Shown: positions 51,101-60,389 of the stretch, one piece after another | Layout of the letters: each line of letters opens with the position of its first letter | How positions within the stretch are numbered: the first letter of the stretch is position 1 | Notes under the pieces: model-generated | Database searches by the model: none | Told to the model about the DNA's origin: nothing | The model's input: the letters and a program-made list of their open reading frames with translations, nothing else | Assembly (NCBI GenBank): GCA_015698045.1 | Contig: BLAL01000027.1 | Coordinates: 374,501 to 438,500 of the forward strand | Direction of reading: 5' to 3' | DNA from: Rhizophagus clarus | Lineage: Eukaryota > Glomeromycota > Glomeromycetes > Glomerales > Glomeraceae | DNA length: 64,000 nt | Position numbers and translations under genes: made by a program

Positions 51101-51622
51101 CATGAGTTCCCCATACCAATGATTTAGGTCAGCCACCTTTCTTTTTTTCTTTAGGAACTGGAGACCCTGGAGTTATAGGAGTCAAAGCTGGGAAAGGAAT
51201 TAAAAAGTCAAAATCTTGATCTTTAGGCGTGGACATAATTAAAATAATAAAGAACTAAAAAGAGTTTATAGATTTCAAGTTGGATGAAAGATATAAAAGA
51301 AGTAAAAGTTTATTTGCAATAAAATAAAAGTATGCGCATATTACGCATCAATTGATAGTGTTCTAAATTTTATATTCAGTTTCAAACACGAAAAGATTAT
51401 CATCATCTTATATGTCACAAAGTCACATGAAAATGCATAAATTAAAAGTACAACATGTGACTAATTTAATTTCGCCAGGTTTCAGAAATTTCGCCAAGTT
51501 TCGGAAGTTTCGCTAGGTTTCAGAAATTACACCAGTTTCAGAATTTTGCATTTGTGACGAAACCAGTTTCGTCAAGTTTCAGAAATTTCGCCAAAAATTA
51601 GGTTTCAGTTTCGCCTGAAACA
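48166..51622 (-). mobile_element. hAT DNA transposon inserted at the end of pol
   Basis: Terminal inverted repeats TGTTTCAGGCGAAA (48166-48179) and its complement (51609-51622). Both ends carry 100-150 bp of subterminal repeats built from TTTCGCCAAGTTTCGGAAA-like words. Flanks show a 14-bp imperfect direct repeat (CAATTAGTTCTAAT left, TAATTGGTTCTAAT right, 12 of 14 identical), which is longer than the usual 8-bp hAT duplication. The element interrupts the Gypsy element just after the integrase C-terminal region. Confidence 0.85.
48484..51236 (-). pseudogene. hAT transposase, decayed
   Basis: Minus-strand exons begin at 51236 (exon 1 to 50576), then 50461-50081, 50014-49880, from 49800, and a last part ending at 48484. 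The spliced reading shows a BED-type finger region (YCSYFWKKGSPQDLEGHFANVC), the core LTMSCDGWTN, LVTDSEANIQSARQII, CMAHAINLI and KWVDTRWHTMYDC, then the dimerisation domain (LYDWWGSLEDSF, ALKLFAITPHVAGCKQV, GWMYSKRRTRLGLNKIENM). Damage seen: a TGA in GG*PKS at 51129-51131, where CGA would restore GRPK; an extra A in a homopolymer near 49,967; and a TAG just after GCKQV. The acidic C-terminus (EEEVIGREEEELE) is typical. It would have excised and moved this element before decay. Confidence 0.85.
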
Positions 51623-51639
51623 CTAATTGGTTCTAATAC

Positions 51640-52985
51640 TTGATTTCGATAAAGTTTTAAACGATTTTCATGTATTACATTTTTGACTAGTTTAACATCC
51701 ATAGTACGTAACTTATAGACATTATTATCTAAAACTTCATGGATAAAATAAGATCCTATCCATTTATCTTCTAATTTCGCTAAAAAATTAGTTTTAAGCC
51801 ATGTTCGTTCAACTAAAACTTTATCTTCTATTTTAAGTTTAACTGATATTCCTTGTTAGTCATGTCGTTCTTTCTGCTTTTGGTTGTTCCTTATCAATAA
51901 TACCAATGACTTCTTGTCGATCAGTTTCCAAATTTTCAATAAGTTGATATAATCTTGCTAAAAGAGGATTTTGTTCATCTTTTTCTTGTATATTTGGTAA
52001 TTTTAAGTCAATTGGTAATGTTATTTGTCATCCATAGACTAAATAGAATGGCGTAAAACCTGTTGTACTATGTTTCTTTATTCTATAAGCAAATAGGGTA
52101 GTATCTACTAACTGGTCCCATTCTTTGTTTTCAGAATTAACTAGTTTAGCAATGCACTCTCCTAAAGTTTTATTGAAACGTTCTACCATTCCATTTGTTT
52201 ATGGCCTATAAGGTGATGTTAGTCTATGCTTTGTTTGATAATTTTCACATAACTTATCTATTATTTGATTAACAAATGAAGTTCCTCTATCAGATAAAAT
52301 TTCTTGAGGTACACCATGATGATAAATTATTTCTTCATAAATAAACTTAGCAACAGTTTCAGCACGAATATTTTCTATAGCTTTTACTTCTGGCCATTTA
52401 GTAAAATAGTCCATTGCAACTATTATATATCTGTTTCCTTGTTTTGTCCTAGGAAGTGGTCCTTTAATATCAATACCAATTCGATAAAATGGGCTTTTCA
52501 CTTTTATTGGTATAAGTGGTTTTACCCTTTGTTGAGATCCTCTTCTTTAGCATGTATTGCAAGTATTGATATAATTTCTAATATCTTCAAATATTTGAGG
52601 CCAATAATAACATTCTTTTACTTTTTCAAATACTGCATCAATTTCTAAATGCGTAGCATTTAAGTCTTGATATAAATGATAAAGAATAGATTCTACTTGT
52701 TTACATAAATTACTCTTTTAAAACTATCCTAGGTTCTCCTTATAATAAATTATTTTGTAAAATATAATGAGCTGAGGTACAACAAATCTTTGCTTTTTGA
52801 GTACTATTGTAATGATCTGGAACAGTAAGTGCATCCAGATATTGCACTAAGTCTCTATATGTTTGTTCATTCATGATTAATATTTTGTTGGTTGTTGGGA
52901 ATGTTTTGTAAACCTGTGTTGGGATTAATTCAAGATAAGGCGTCTGCATTAGAGTGTTTAGTTCCTTTTCAATATTAAATTTCAT
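51640..52985 (-). pseudogene. Gypsy integrase, broken
   Basis: Minus-strand pol continuation. It reads ILYHLYQDLNATHLEID (His pair) and YYWPQIFEDIRNYINTCNTC (Cys pair) of the zinc domain. The catalytic core follows: GIDIKGPLPRTKQGNRY, DYFTKWPEV, SDRGTSF, SPYRP, TNGMVERFN. The C-terminal GPY-like module reads KWIGSYFIHEVLDNN and ENRLKLYRNQV near 51,650. Stops fall at C*RRG, SPYRP*TNG (52199-52201) and LVYG*QITLP (52028-52030). Frame changes lie near 52,715 and 51,885. The frame reported at 52740-52985 is mostly a shadow: the true frame there carries NADALS* (52930-52932), the family's N-x-x-A-D-A-L-S-R. Confidence 0.85.
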
Positions 52986-53010
52986 AATTATATTTTAAAA
53001 GAATTATTTT

Positions 53011-54381
53011 TCATCTTTCTAACTGTCGATTAGCTGTTTCAGATGAAGAGTTAAGTAACCATTTCAAGGCTGAATGATCTGTAATAATGGTAAAGTGGAT
53101 TTCAAATAAATAGTGTTTAAAATATTTAACTGTCCAAATAATTGCCAAACATTCTAATTCTGTAATGGTATAATTCTTTTCTGCAGGAGCTAAAGTTCTA
53201 CTAGCATAAGCGACTACATATTTATCTTTACCATCTTTTTGAACTAATACTGCACTAATTCTAATGAATGAAGCATCTGTATATAAAAGAAATGGTTTTT
53301 CAAAATCTGGATATCGAACTATAGGTGCTTGGATAAGTTTAGTTTTCAATATTTCAAAGGCTCATTGTTGAGTTTCTGTCCATTTATAAACTACATCTTT
53401 CTTTAATAATTCATACATAGGGTCAGCTAATTGAGAGAAGTTCTTTATAAAGCGTCGATAATATGAAAATAATCCTAATACACTTCTTAAATCACGAATA
53501 TTTGCAGGTATTGGATAATTCACAATTTTGTTTATTTTTTCAGGATCTGATTTAATTCCTTCTTCTCCTACAACATGTCCAAGAAATTGTAACTCTTTTG
53601 CTCCAAAATGGTATTTTTCTGCCTTTAATCGAAAATTGGCTTGTCGAATTTTATCAAATACTTCTCCTATATGTTGTAAATGCTCTTGAAAAGTTTTTGA
53701 ATAAATGATAACATCATCAAGGTAAACCATGACAAATTTTCCTTTGAGATTTCCTAATACCTTATCCATTATTCTTTGAAAAGTAGCAGGGGCATTACAT
53801 AGACCAAAAAGCATTACTTTAAATTCATAAGTTCCAATTTTAGTGATAAATGCTGTTTTTTCTTGATCATCTGCTTTTACTTTTATCTGCCAATAATCTG
53901 AAGCTAAATCAAGCGTTGTAAACCATTGAGCTCCATTTAGTGAGTCCAATATTTCATCAATTCTTGGAAGTGGGTAATTATCCTTTTTTGTTACATCATT
54001 AAGAGGCTTGTAATTAACACAAAATTGTAATTGACCATTTTTCTTTTTAACTATTACTATTGGAAATGACCAAGGACTAGAGGATGGTTGAATAAGATCT
54101 TGTTTCAATATCTCATTTATTTCTTTTTCGATAAACTCATTTTCTTTAGGTGCTGCTCTATAAGCATTTTTCTTAATAGGATGTACATTTTCAGTAATAA
54201 TAGTATGTTCTCCTAAATGGGTCTGTTGTAATTCTTCCATAGATTGTGCAAAAAGATTTTTATTTTTATCTAGAATTTTGGTAAGAGATTCAATTTGCTT
54301 TTGCTCCAATTCTCCTATAGGAACTTCCTTATTTTCTTTAATAGTAATCTTCGTTTTATTCTTTTCATCTTTATTTTGCAT
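53011..54381 (-). pseudogene. Gypsy reverse transcriptase and RNase H
   Basis: RT: KQDLIQPSSSPWSFPIVIVK, then FCVNYKPLNDVTKKDNYPLP, FTTLDLASDYWQI, FGLCNAPATFQRIMD and the YLDDVIIYS active site, LGHVVGEEGI thumb region, SYYRRFIKNFSQLADP. A TGA at 53359-53361 region (TQQ*AFE) separates it from RNase H, which begins near AFEILKTKL and shows LLYTDASFI, ASRTLAPAEKNYTITELECLAI and TDHSALKWLL. Both lie in the same frame as the protease. Apart from that stop, the RT frame of 339 codons is intact, so this part decayed least. RT copies the element RNA into DNA; RNase H removes the template strand. Confidence 0.93.
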
Positions 54382-54411
54382 AACAGTATATATTTCCCAA
54401 TCTTGTTCTAT

Positions 54412-55071
54412 TTAGCAACATTCCAAACAATTTTCTTGATCATTTAAAATTTTACATAAGCATTGACCAGGACTTTGACTATTTGTTGTTCCATCTCTTA
54501 TTCTATATTTTATTTTACAATATGCCATAAATGCAACAGAATATTTACGATCTTCAATTTGAAATTTTTCATTGTTAATTTTAAGATTATAATAAGGTGT
54601 AGGTTTCAAATCTACTTCTTCTTCTTCTAGTTCTAATTCCCCTTGAGGATCAATAGTAATAAACCTAGTTGGGTACATTTTTTCCATACACGTTATAGGT
54701 ATTGTTTGAATTTGATCATTATATTTTATTTTCATTGTGTTATTATTATAATTAATTATCACATTAACATATTTTAACCATATATTTCCTAGTAATACAT
54801 TATATTCTTGTGATTCAGTTACTATCATATCCATCCTGGTTTCGATATCTCTTATTTTAATTGGAACTTGTCTAACTAATCCTAAAGGTGCTGTCTTTTT
54901 ACCAGTTACATCAATGATTCTAACACTTGTAAAAGTATTAATTGCCTTATCAACTTTGTCCAAATATCTTTTAGAAATTATACATCCAACTGCTCCAGAA
55001 TCAATAAGAACATTCATTTTTTCTCCATATACTTCAGCTTCTCCAAATAATGCTTCTTTAACTTTTTCAAT
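54412..55071 (-). pseudogene. Gypsy aspartic protease region
   Basis: The catalytic motif is LIDSGAVGCIIS (D-S-G-A type), followed by KRYLDKVDKAIN and a retropepsin-like second half with YNVLLGNIWLKY. Same frame as the Nudix region upstream and RT downstream. A TAA (R*IEK, 55072-55074) precedes it and another (ECC*IEQDW, 54412-54414) separates it from RT; both fit lost Gln codons. In the parent element it would cleave the Gag-Pol polyprotein. Confidence 0.85.
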
Positions 55072-55074
55072 TTA

Positions 55075-55693
55075 ACGAACGTATGTAGATTTTTCTTTAA
55101 CCAAATTCTTCAAAATTTCTTCAATATAAGTAACATGTATCGGTGTAGTTAATTCCTGATTAGCCATTTCTTTATAGTTATCCTAACTGAATAATTCCCA
55201 TGGTCCTTGTTTGTCTGGTTCTGTGTGTTCCAATTTTTGATTGGATATTAATTTGGTCGCATAAATATTACAATTAAAATTTGGATCATTGAATAGGTAT
55301 GTTAACTCTTCTTTTTTGAGTTTGATTCCTGTTTCCTCTTAAGTTTTTCTAAGTACAGCTTGAATTGATGATTCTCCTAATTCTACTTTTCCACCAGGTA
55401 CTTACCATAAATTATACATTTCCGTATTTTTCTAACATCGTTTTGATAAATAAATTCCATTATCCTGATATAAAATATTTATTACATAAGTAGGTCTTTT
55501 CAAAATTTGTTTAACTGGTTCATTTTCCTTAAATTCTTCTAATGGTTCTTTCCATTTTACTGATTTTCCTTTATTTAAATTAGTATTTTCTTGTTCACAA
55601 GAATTAAAAATAACATTATTTTCATTATTAGTGCTATTTGAGGGTTTTGGTTTATTCGCACTCTTACCCTCCAAAGGTGCAGACATTAGTTTA
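55075..55693 (-). pseudogene. Nudix hydrolase domain at the N-terminus of Pol
   Basis: Starts with a disordered Lys/Asn/Ser linker (MSAPLEGKSANKPKPSN), then a Nudix fold: RPTYVINILYQDNGIYLSKR (first strands), YNLW*VPGGKVELGES, then IQAVLRKT*EETGIKL. This is the Nudix box G-x5-E-x7-R-E-x2-E-E-x-G-U at 55392-55324. The first G, the E of GES, the R and both Glu of EE are kept; the Glu after R is Lys. Downstream, LFNDPNFNCNIYATKL fits the next beta strands. Four TAA/TAG codons interrupt it (55432-55434, 55402-55404, 55339-55341, 55183-55185). It is in one frame with protease and RT. Nudix enzymes cleave nucleoside diphosphates linked to another group; here it might clean the nucleotide pool or act on capped RNA. 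That is inference. Confidence 0.8.
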
Positions 55694-55699
55694 AAGACT
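55684..55699 (-). promoter_or_regulatory. Candidate +1 frameshift site at gag-pol junction
   Basis: The gag frame reads AGU CUU UAA A. Slipping one base forward at CUU gives UUU AAA CUA AUG and enters the Pol frame (MSAPLEG) directly, with no stop. CUU before a stop codon is the same logic as known +1 shift sites. Because other stops in this copy come from C-to-T changes, the UAA could be a mutated CAA; the gag frame would then run 13 codons more before a second stop. Confidence 0.45.
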
Positions 55700-56573
55700 G
55701 AGTATTATTCTATTTTGATTTTGGTTTTGTCTTGCAGGTGCTCTACAGTCCTTTGAAATATGCCCTTTTCTTTCACAATTATAGCATTCAATATTTCGAT
55801 GATTGTTATTATTGTTTCTCTGATTGTTGTTGTTATTGTTACTATTATTTCCATTATTTTGAAAACTTCTTTGCCTGCAATTCTTAGCAATATATCCAGG
55901 TTTTCCACATAGATAGCATCCAGAATTTCTACCTTCATTATTCTAATATAGTTTTAGTTCTGTTCTAATCTGGCCTAACGTAGCGGCAATTCCTTCACTA
56001 ATTTTTCTTTCCACAATCTTTTTAATACTTTCTACTTGTTGTGTAGCAGTATAAGTGGGTTGGAATATAGCCATATTAGTTTTTCCTGAAATCATTCCTC
56101 CATTTATATTCTGGAGATAATCTGGAATTAATGAATAAGCAGATAATTCCATATTTAAAGATAAGGCAGTTTTCAATACACGTGCCCTATCCATTGCTTC
56201 TTCAGCAATTTTTGGCATAGCTGATTGGACTGGAACTATAAATTCAGGTCATAATCCTTCAATAAATTCATGTATTTTATCTAATTTTATTCTTCTTCTT
56301 TGAGAATCAACTCTTTTCCATAATTCTTCTATTGCTGCAATATAATCTTCTATAGTTTCACCTGGTTTTTGCTTTCTATTTCTCAATTGGTGTTTCCATT
56401 GATTTAACTTAAAGGGATTACAAAAGTAATCTGTAAAAGCATGAACAAATGAAGTTAATTGATATAAAGGGTTATTCCAGTTTTGGATATTTGCTCGATT
56501 ATACCAAGTAAGAGCAGTTCCTTTTAGATAAGAAGCAATTAAAATTACTTTTCTGTTTTCTGGTATTTTATTG

Positions 56574-58546
56574 TAAAGCTCCGCATGAGCTGGCTCAAGT
56601 CAAGCTACAGTCTGGCTTGGCTTGGCTTGAAAAAAAAAATTCTGGCTTGAGCCAAAATAAGTCAAGCCACAAAAAATCTTAGCTCAACTCATTCAAGCTA
56701 AGCTGAGCTATGAAAAATTCTGGCTCAAACCAAGTTGAGCTTGAGTTAACTCAAGCTGGCTCAAGCTTTATTATCAAAAAAAAAAGCTGAAACTAGGCGT
56801 TTTCATATGTAAAGTTACAAAAAAAAACACCAAAACTAATGGTCCCGGCAGGACCCTGAATAATACTAATATAACTCACATACAGGTTTGCGTAGAGTTT
56901 ATATGAAATTACTTTTTAAACCTATAAATTAAGTTTGCGTAGATCGGTCAATTTGAAAGTAACTCACATATTATGTTTGCGTAGAGTTTATAATAGATAT
57001 ACGTGAATTTATTTTTAAAAAATACTAATTTCAGTAAATTAAATTACTCGGTATTTACCAAAATTTATTTTATTTTATTTATTTTTTCACTTTTTTTCGG
57101 TATTTTATACCAAATTTATTTATTTTTATTATTCTTTTTCAGTTTTTAATACCCTAATTCCAAAAGTCCAGTCGTGTTTTTCACCTGGTAACACTACAAA
57201 AAATAAAAAAGAATAATTAATTAGTTAAAAAAAAGAACAACGAAAGACACCTCACCCACCCTCCCTTACCTTAATTCCAAAAGTCCAGTCATGCTTTTTG
57301 TCTGGCAACACTACAAAAAGTAAAAAAAAAAATAATTAATTAGTTAAAAAAAAGAATAACGAAAGATACCTCACCCACTCTCCCTTACCTTAATTCCAAA
57401 AGTCCAGTCATGCTTTTCGTCTGGCAACACTACAAAAAATAAAAAAAAAAAATAAATAATTAATTAATTAAAAAAAATTACTGAAAAACACTTTTCTCAC
57501 CCCTTCCTTATCTTAATTCCAAAAGTCTGGTCGTGCTTTTCGTCCGGCAACACTACAAAAAGTAAAAAAAAAGTTAATATTTAATTAATTAACAAAAAAT
57601 AACGAAACACCTCCCCAACCCTCCCTTACCTTAATTCCAAAAGTCTGGTCATGTCTTTCGTTTGGCAACACTATAAAAAATAAAAATAAAAAATAATTAA
57701 TTAATTAGTTAAAAAAAAACACCTAAAAACACTTCCCACCCTCCCTTACTTTAATTCCAAAAGTCCGGTCATACCTTTCGTCTGGCAACACTACAAAAAA
57801 TAAAAATAAAAAATAAATAATTAATTAGTTAAAAAAAAACAACGAAACACCTCCCCCAATCCCTCCCTTACCTTAATTTTAAAAGTCCAGTCATGCCTTT
57901 CGTCTGGTAACACTACAAAAAAAATAAAAAAAAAAATAATTAATTAATTAGTTAAAAAAACACTAAAAAACACTTCCCCACCCTCCCTTATCTTAATTCC
58001 AAAAGTCTGGTCATGCTTTTCGTCTGGCAACACTACAAAAAGTAAAAAAAAAGTTAATACTTAATTAGTTAAAAAAAACACCGAAATACCTCCCCCAACT
58101 CCTCCCTTACCTTAATTCCAAAAGTCCAGTCGTGCTTTTCGTCTGGCAACACCACAAAAATAAACTGATAAATGATTAAAAAAAGATCAGATATTCAGAT
58201 TATCTAATTAGATCGGCAAGTCACATGATTCTGCCTTTATACCGAATAATTCGTTATAGCATTAACAGTGTTTTGTATTATAAAATCATAAAAAAAAACG
58301 CCAGAACTATTGGTACCTGCGTTTTTTATAAAAAATTGCCAAGCTTGATTTGGCTCATGAGCCAGCTTGAGCTTTTCAAGCCAAGCCCACTGCCAGCTTG
58401 AGTTTATCAAGCCAAGCCTAATACTTAACTCAAGCTTTTTCAAGCTGGCTTGTGAGCCACCAAGCCAATTTAATCATGGCTTAGCTTGGCTTAGCTTGAA
58501 AAGCTTGAGCCAGCTTGCAAGCTGGCTCAGCTCATACAGAGCTTTA
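56574..58546. mobile_element. MITE-like nonautonomous element inserted in gag
   Basis: Inverted ends TAAAGCTCCGCATGAGCTGG and TAAAGCTCTGTATGAGCTGA. Flanked by an 8-bp target duplication, TTTTATTG at 56566-56573 and CTTTATTG at 58547-58554 (7 of 8). Removing the element and one duplication restores the gag frame exactly at ...DANK|IPEN.... The outer 200 bp at each end are dense in CAAGCC/GAGCCAGCTTG words in both orientations, able to form long hairpins. No protein is encoded. An 8-bp duplication suggests mobilisation by a hAT-like enzyme. The centre carries a satellite array. Confidence 0.8.
57150..58165 (-). repeat. 9-copy satellite, same family as 43.8-46.3 kb, inverted
   Basis: About 110-125-bp units with the same 41-base core on the minus strand, nine copies. 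They differ from the left array mainly by CCGG to CCAG/CTGG type changes, i.e. transitions at CpG. Acceptor-like TTTTTGTAG and donor-like GTAAGG flanks are retained in most copies; one or two have the donor mutated (AAGATAAGG). It sits in the middle of the MITE-like element. Confidence 0.85.
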
Positions 58547-59748
58547 CTTTATTGGCATCACAGGCTCTTTTAAATGCTTCCAACCATTCCACAGGATCTT
58601 GGTTTCCTCCTTTAAATTCTGGAAAATCCACTAAACAAGTTTCTCTAGGTTCAGCACTTCTATCAAAATATTCTTTCACTTTAGCTACTAATTCAAAGAT
58701 TGATTGCTCTTGTGGATTTAAGTCTTTCATCCAGTTAGACGTTGATCCTGAGTTTTGTGTAGCTTGTCCTGCAATACTGAAGAGTGGATTCATTCAGGTA
58801 TGAGAATTATTACTATTAGGTTGGAATTTTGAAGATGATGAAAATTGTGACTCAGGTTGATTTAAGCATTGTTTGGGTGTAGAGCTTCTGATTGAACTTC
58901 CAAAATTACTCTTTCATTGATATCTAGAGTAAAATTTACTTCTGCTTTGGTCATTCTCTTCATTATGTAACCCATATTTTGACGAAAAAGAAAAATCTTG
59001 AAGTACAGTAATACTTGGCTCATCGTAAAGGTCATTGTATCAAAAAGAAGATCGCGGTTGTAACGGTGAGGTATTAGAGCTTGAGATACTTTTACTATTT
59101 CCAATAGGGTTTTCTGATGTATCCTGAATATTTAAATTACTTGATTCTATATATTCTTCATTATTTTCTTTTTTCTTATTCTTTGCCTTTTTATTACTCC
59201 TTTGAGTTTTACTTTCATTTGACTCATTATTTTCTTTCTGTTGTTTATCTTCTAAAATTATAGTAGTAGTATTACTACTGCTTTTACTTAAATCTTCAGT
59301 AAGTCCACTCATTCTTTTAAAAATGGTATTTTGAAATTGACTGGTAATTTTCCAATAGAATAAAAGACTTTCAATCAAGGATTCAAACAAAGGTGGTATT
59401 TCTGGGCATCTAATGGTTTGGATCAATTGCTCAATTAATTCTCGAGCTTGTTGTTAGCCTTGTGTCTTTTGTAGTTGCTCAAAAATTTGGATAGTTTGAA
59501 AGGTATATAATCCTTCTTCACTTCTAGGTTGTAATATACTCTTCCAAAATATTGCAAATGGCTGATTAGTATTTTCAATTAAATCTCGTTGCACTGGCCA
59601 ACAAATTTCACATAAAGGGTCGTTCTTTTCTACTTGTTCTTGACTATAGGCTAGATGATGTTTACTTGTTTTCACTAAATATTGATATTCCCTTGAGCAA
59701 TTTGATTTGCTCATTTACTTTAGTATTAAAAGTGGATTTTTGATCCGT

Positions 59749-59765
59749 CCACTCAACTCGCACCA
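59749..59765 (-). other. Primer binding site of the Gypsy element
   Basis: TGGTGCGAGTTGAGTGG on the minus strand, three bases inside the 5' LTR. It begins with the TGG that pairs with a tRNA CCA end. I cannot name the tRNA. Confidence 0.75.
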
Positions 59766-59768
59766 AAT

Positions 59769-60385
59769 TGTTATCTTGACAAATGTAAAGGACTGAAACT
59801 TTACACGATACCCAAAATAACAGGAGTTTAACTCTGGTAAGAACTTTAACATGTGATATGATAAATTCTGAAGGCAAATGTTTATAATAAAATAAGATAA
59901 GAATAATAAAGTTTATTAAGAAATAAAGAAATATGTTATAACTTTAGTTAATGGATTGATTCTTTTGTTGGCAAGAATAACCCAAAGAAATTATCTTTTG
60001 TTGCAGATAAAATCTTAGTAATAACTAAAGAAATAAAATACAAAGATAAAAGTTAAATAACCAACTACTACGACTTTACTTTACCTACAACTTATTCAAT
60101 CATTATATATAATAAAATATTAATAACAAAAATAAAATAAATATAATAAATAAAATATATAATATAAATATAACAAATAAAATAAATTAAATAAATATAA
60201 TAAATTATATTAATCATATTAATCAGATTGATCATATTATTATGATCATCATGATTATTATGATTATTACAACTATCATGATCGTCTTAACTATTACAAC
60301 TATTACGACTATTATAACTATTGTGACTATTATGATTATTGCGATTATTATAACTATTATGATTAAGCAATTTTTAACTTCAACA
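59769..60385 (-). repeat. 5' LTR of the Gypsy element
   Basis: 617 bp, partner of 40022-40629. TG...CA ends; ATAT duplication outside. As the 5' LTR it should hold the promoter and polyA signals. The right third on the plus strand is an ATT/ACT/ATG-rich imperfect trinucleotide repeat. Confidence 0.93.
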
Positions 60386-60389
60386 ATAT

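Larger units (their letters stand above)
55691..59714 (-). pseudogene. Gypsy gag, split by a nested element
   Basis: ATG at 59714; one frame throughout once the insertion at 56574-58546 is skipped. The N-terminal part has a C-x-x-C (CEICWPVQRDL). A disordered Lys/Asn/Ser/Glu-rich middle follows, then a Ty3-type capsid: FPEFKGGNQDPVEWLEAFKRA, YLKGTALTWYNR, WKHQLRNRKQKPGETIEDYI, FIEGL*PEF. The nucleocapsid has two zinc knuckles: CYLCGKPGYIAKNC, where the His is Tyr (CAT to TAT), and an intact CYNCERKGHISKDC. The reported 77-residue frame at 55705-55938 is a shadow of these knuckles. In-frame stops include QG*QQ, SSF*YND, YQ*KSN, HT*MNP, GL*PEF (56249-56251) and LY*NNE (55943-55945). Confidence 0.88.
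40022..60385 (-). mobile_element. Ty3/Gypsy LTR retrotransposon with nested insertions (20.4 kb)
   Basis: Both LTRs begin TGTTGAAGTT and end ATAACA on the minus strand (TG...CA). The element is flanked by the 4-bp repeat ATAT (40018-40021 and 60386-60389). A PBS lies just inside the right LTR and a polypurine tract just inside the left LTR, which fixes the transcription direction as minus. The order gag, protease, reverse transcriptase, RNase H, integrase is that of Ty3/Gypsy. A hAT transposon (48166-51622) and a MITE-like element (56574-58546) are nested inside it. About 7.5 kb lies between the end of pol and the 3' LTR. The coding region is full of stop codons, so the copy is inactive. Confidence 0.92.

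Noticed and set aside
52740-52985. 81-residue minus-strand frame between RNase H and integrase
   Set aside because: Much of it is off-frame; the family motif N-A-D-A-L-S lies in a different frame at the same place.
55705-55938. 77-residue minus-strand frame rich in Ile/Thr
   Set aside because: Shadow frame. The gag frame on the same strand there encodes the two zinc knuckles.
51640-59714. Alternative genetic code with UAA/UAG read as Gln
   Set aside because: Considered because stops fall at Gln sites, but host genes in the same window end normally at TAA/TAG, and TGA also appears at Arg sites, so mutation explains it better.
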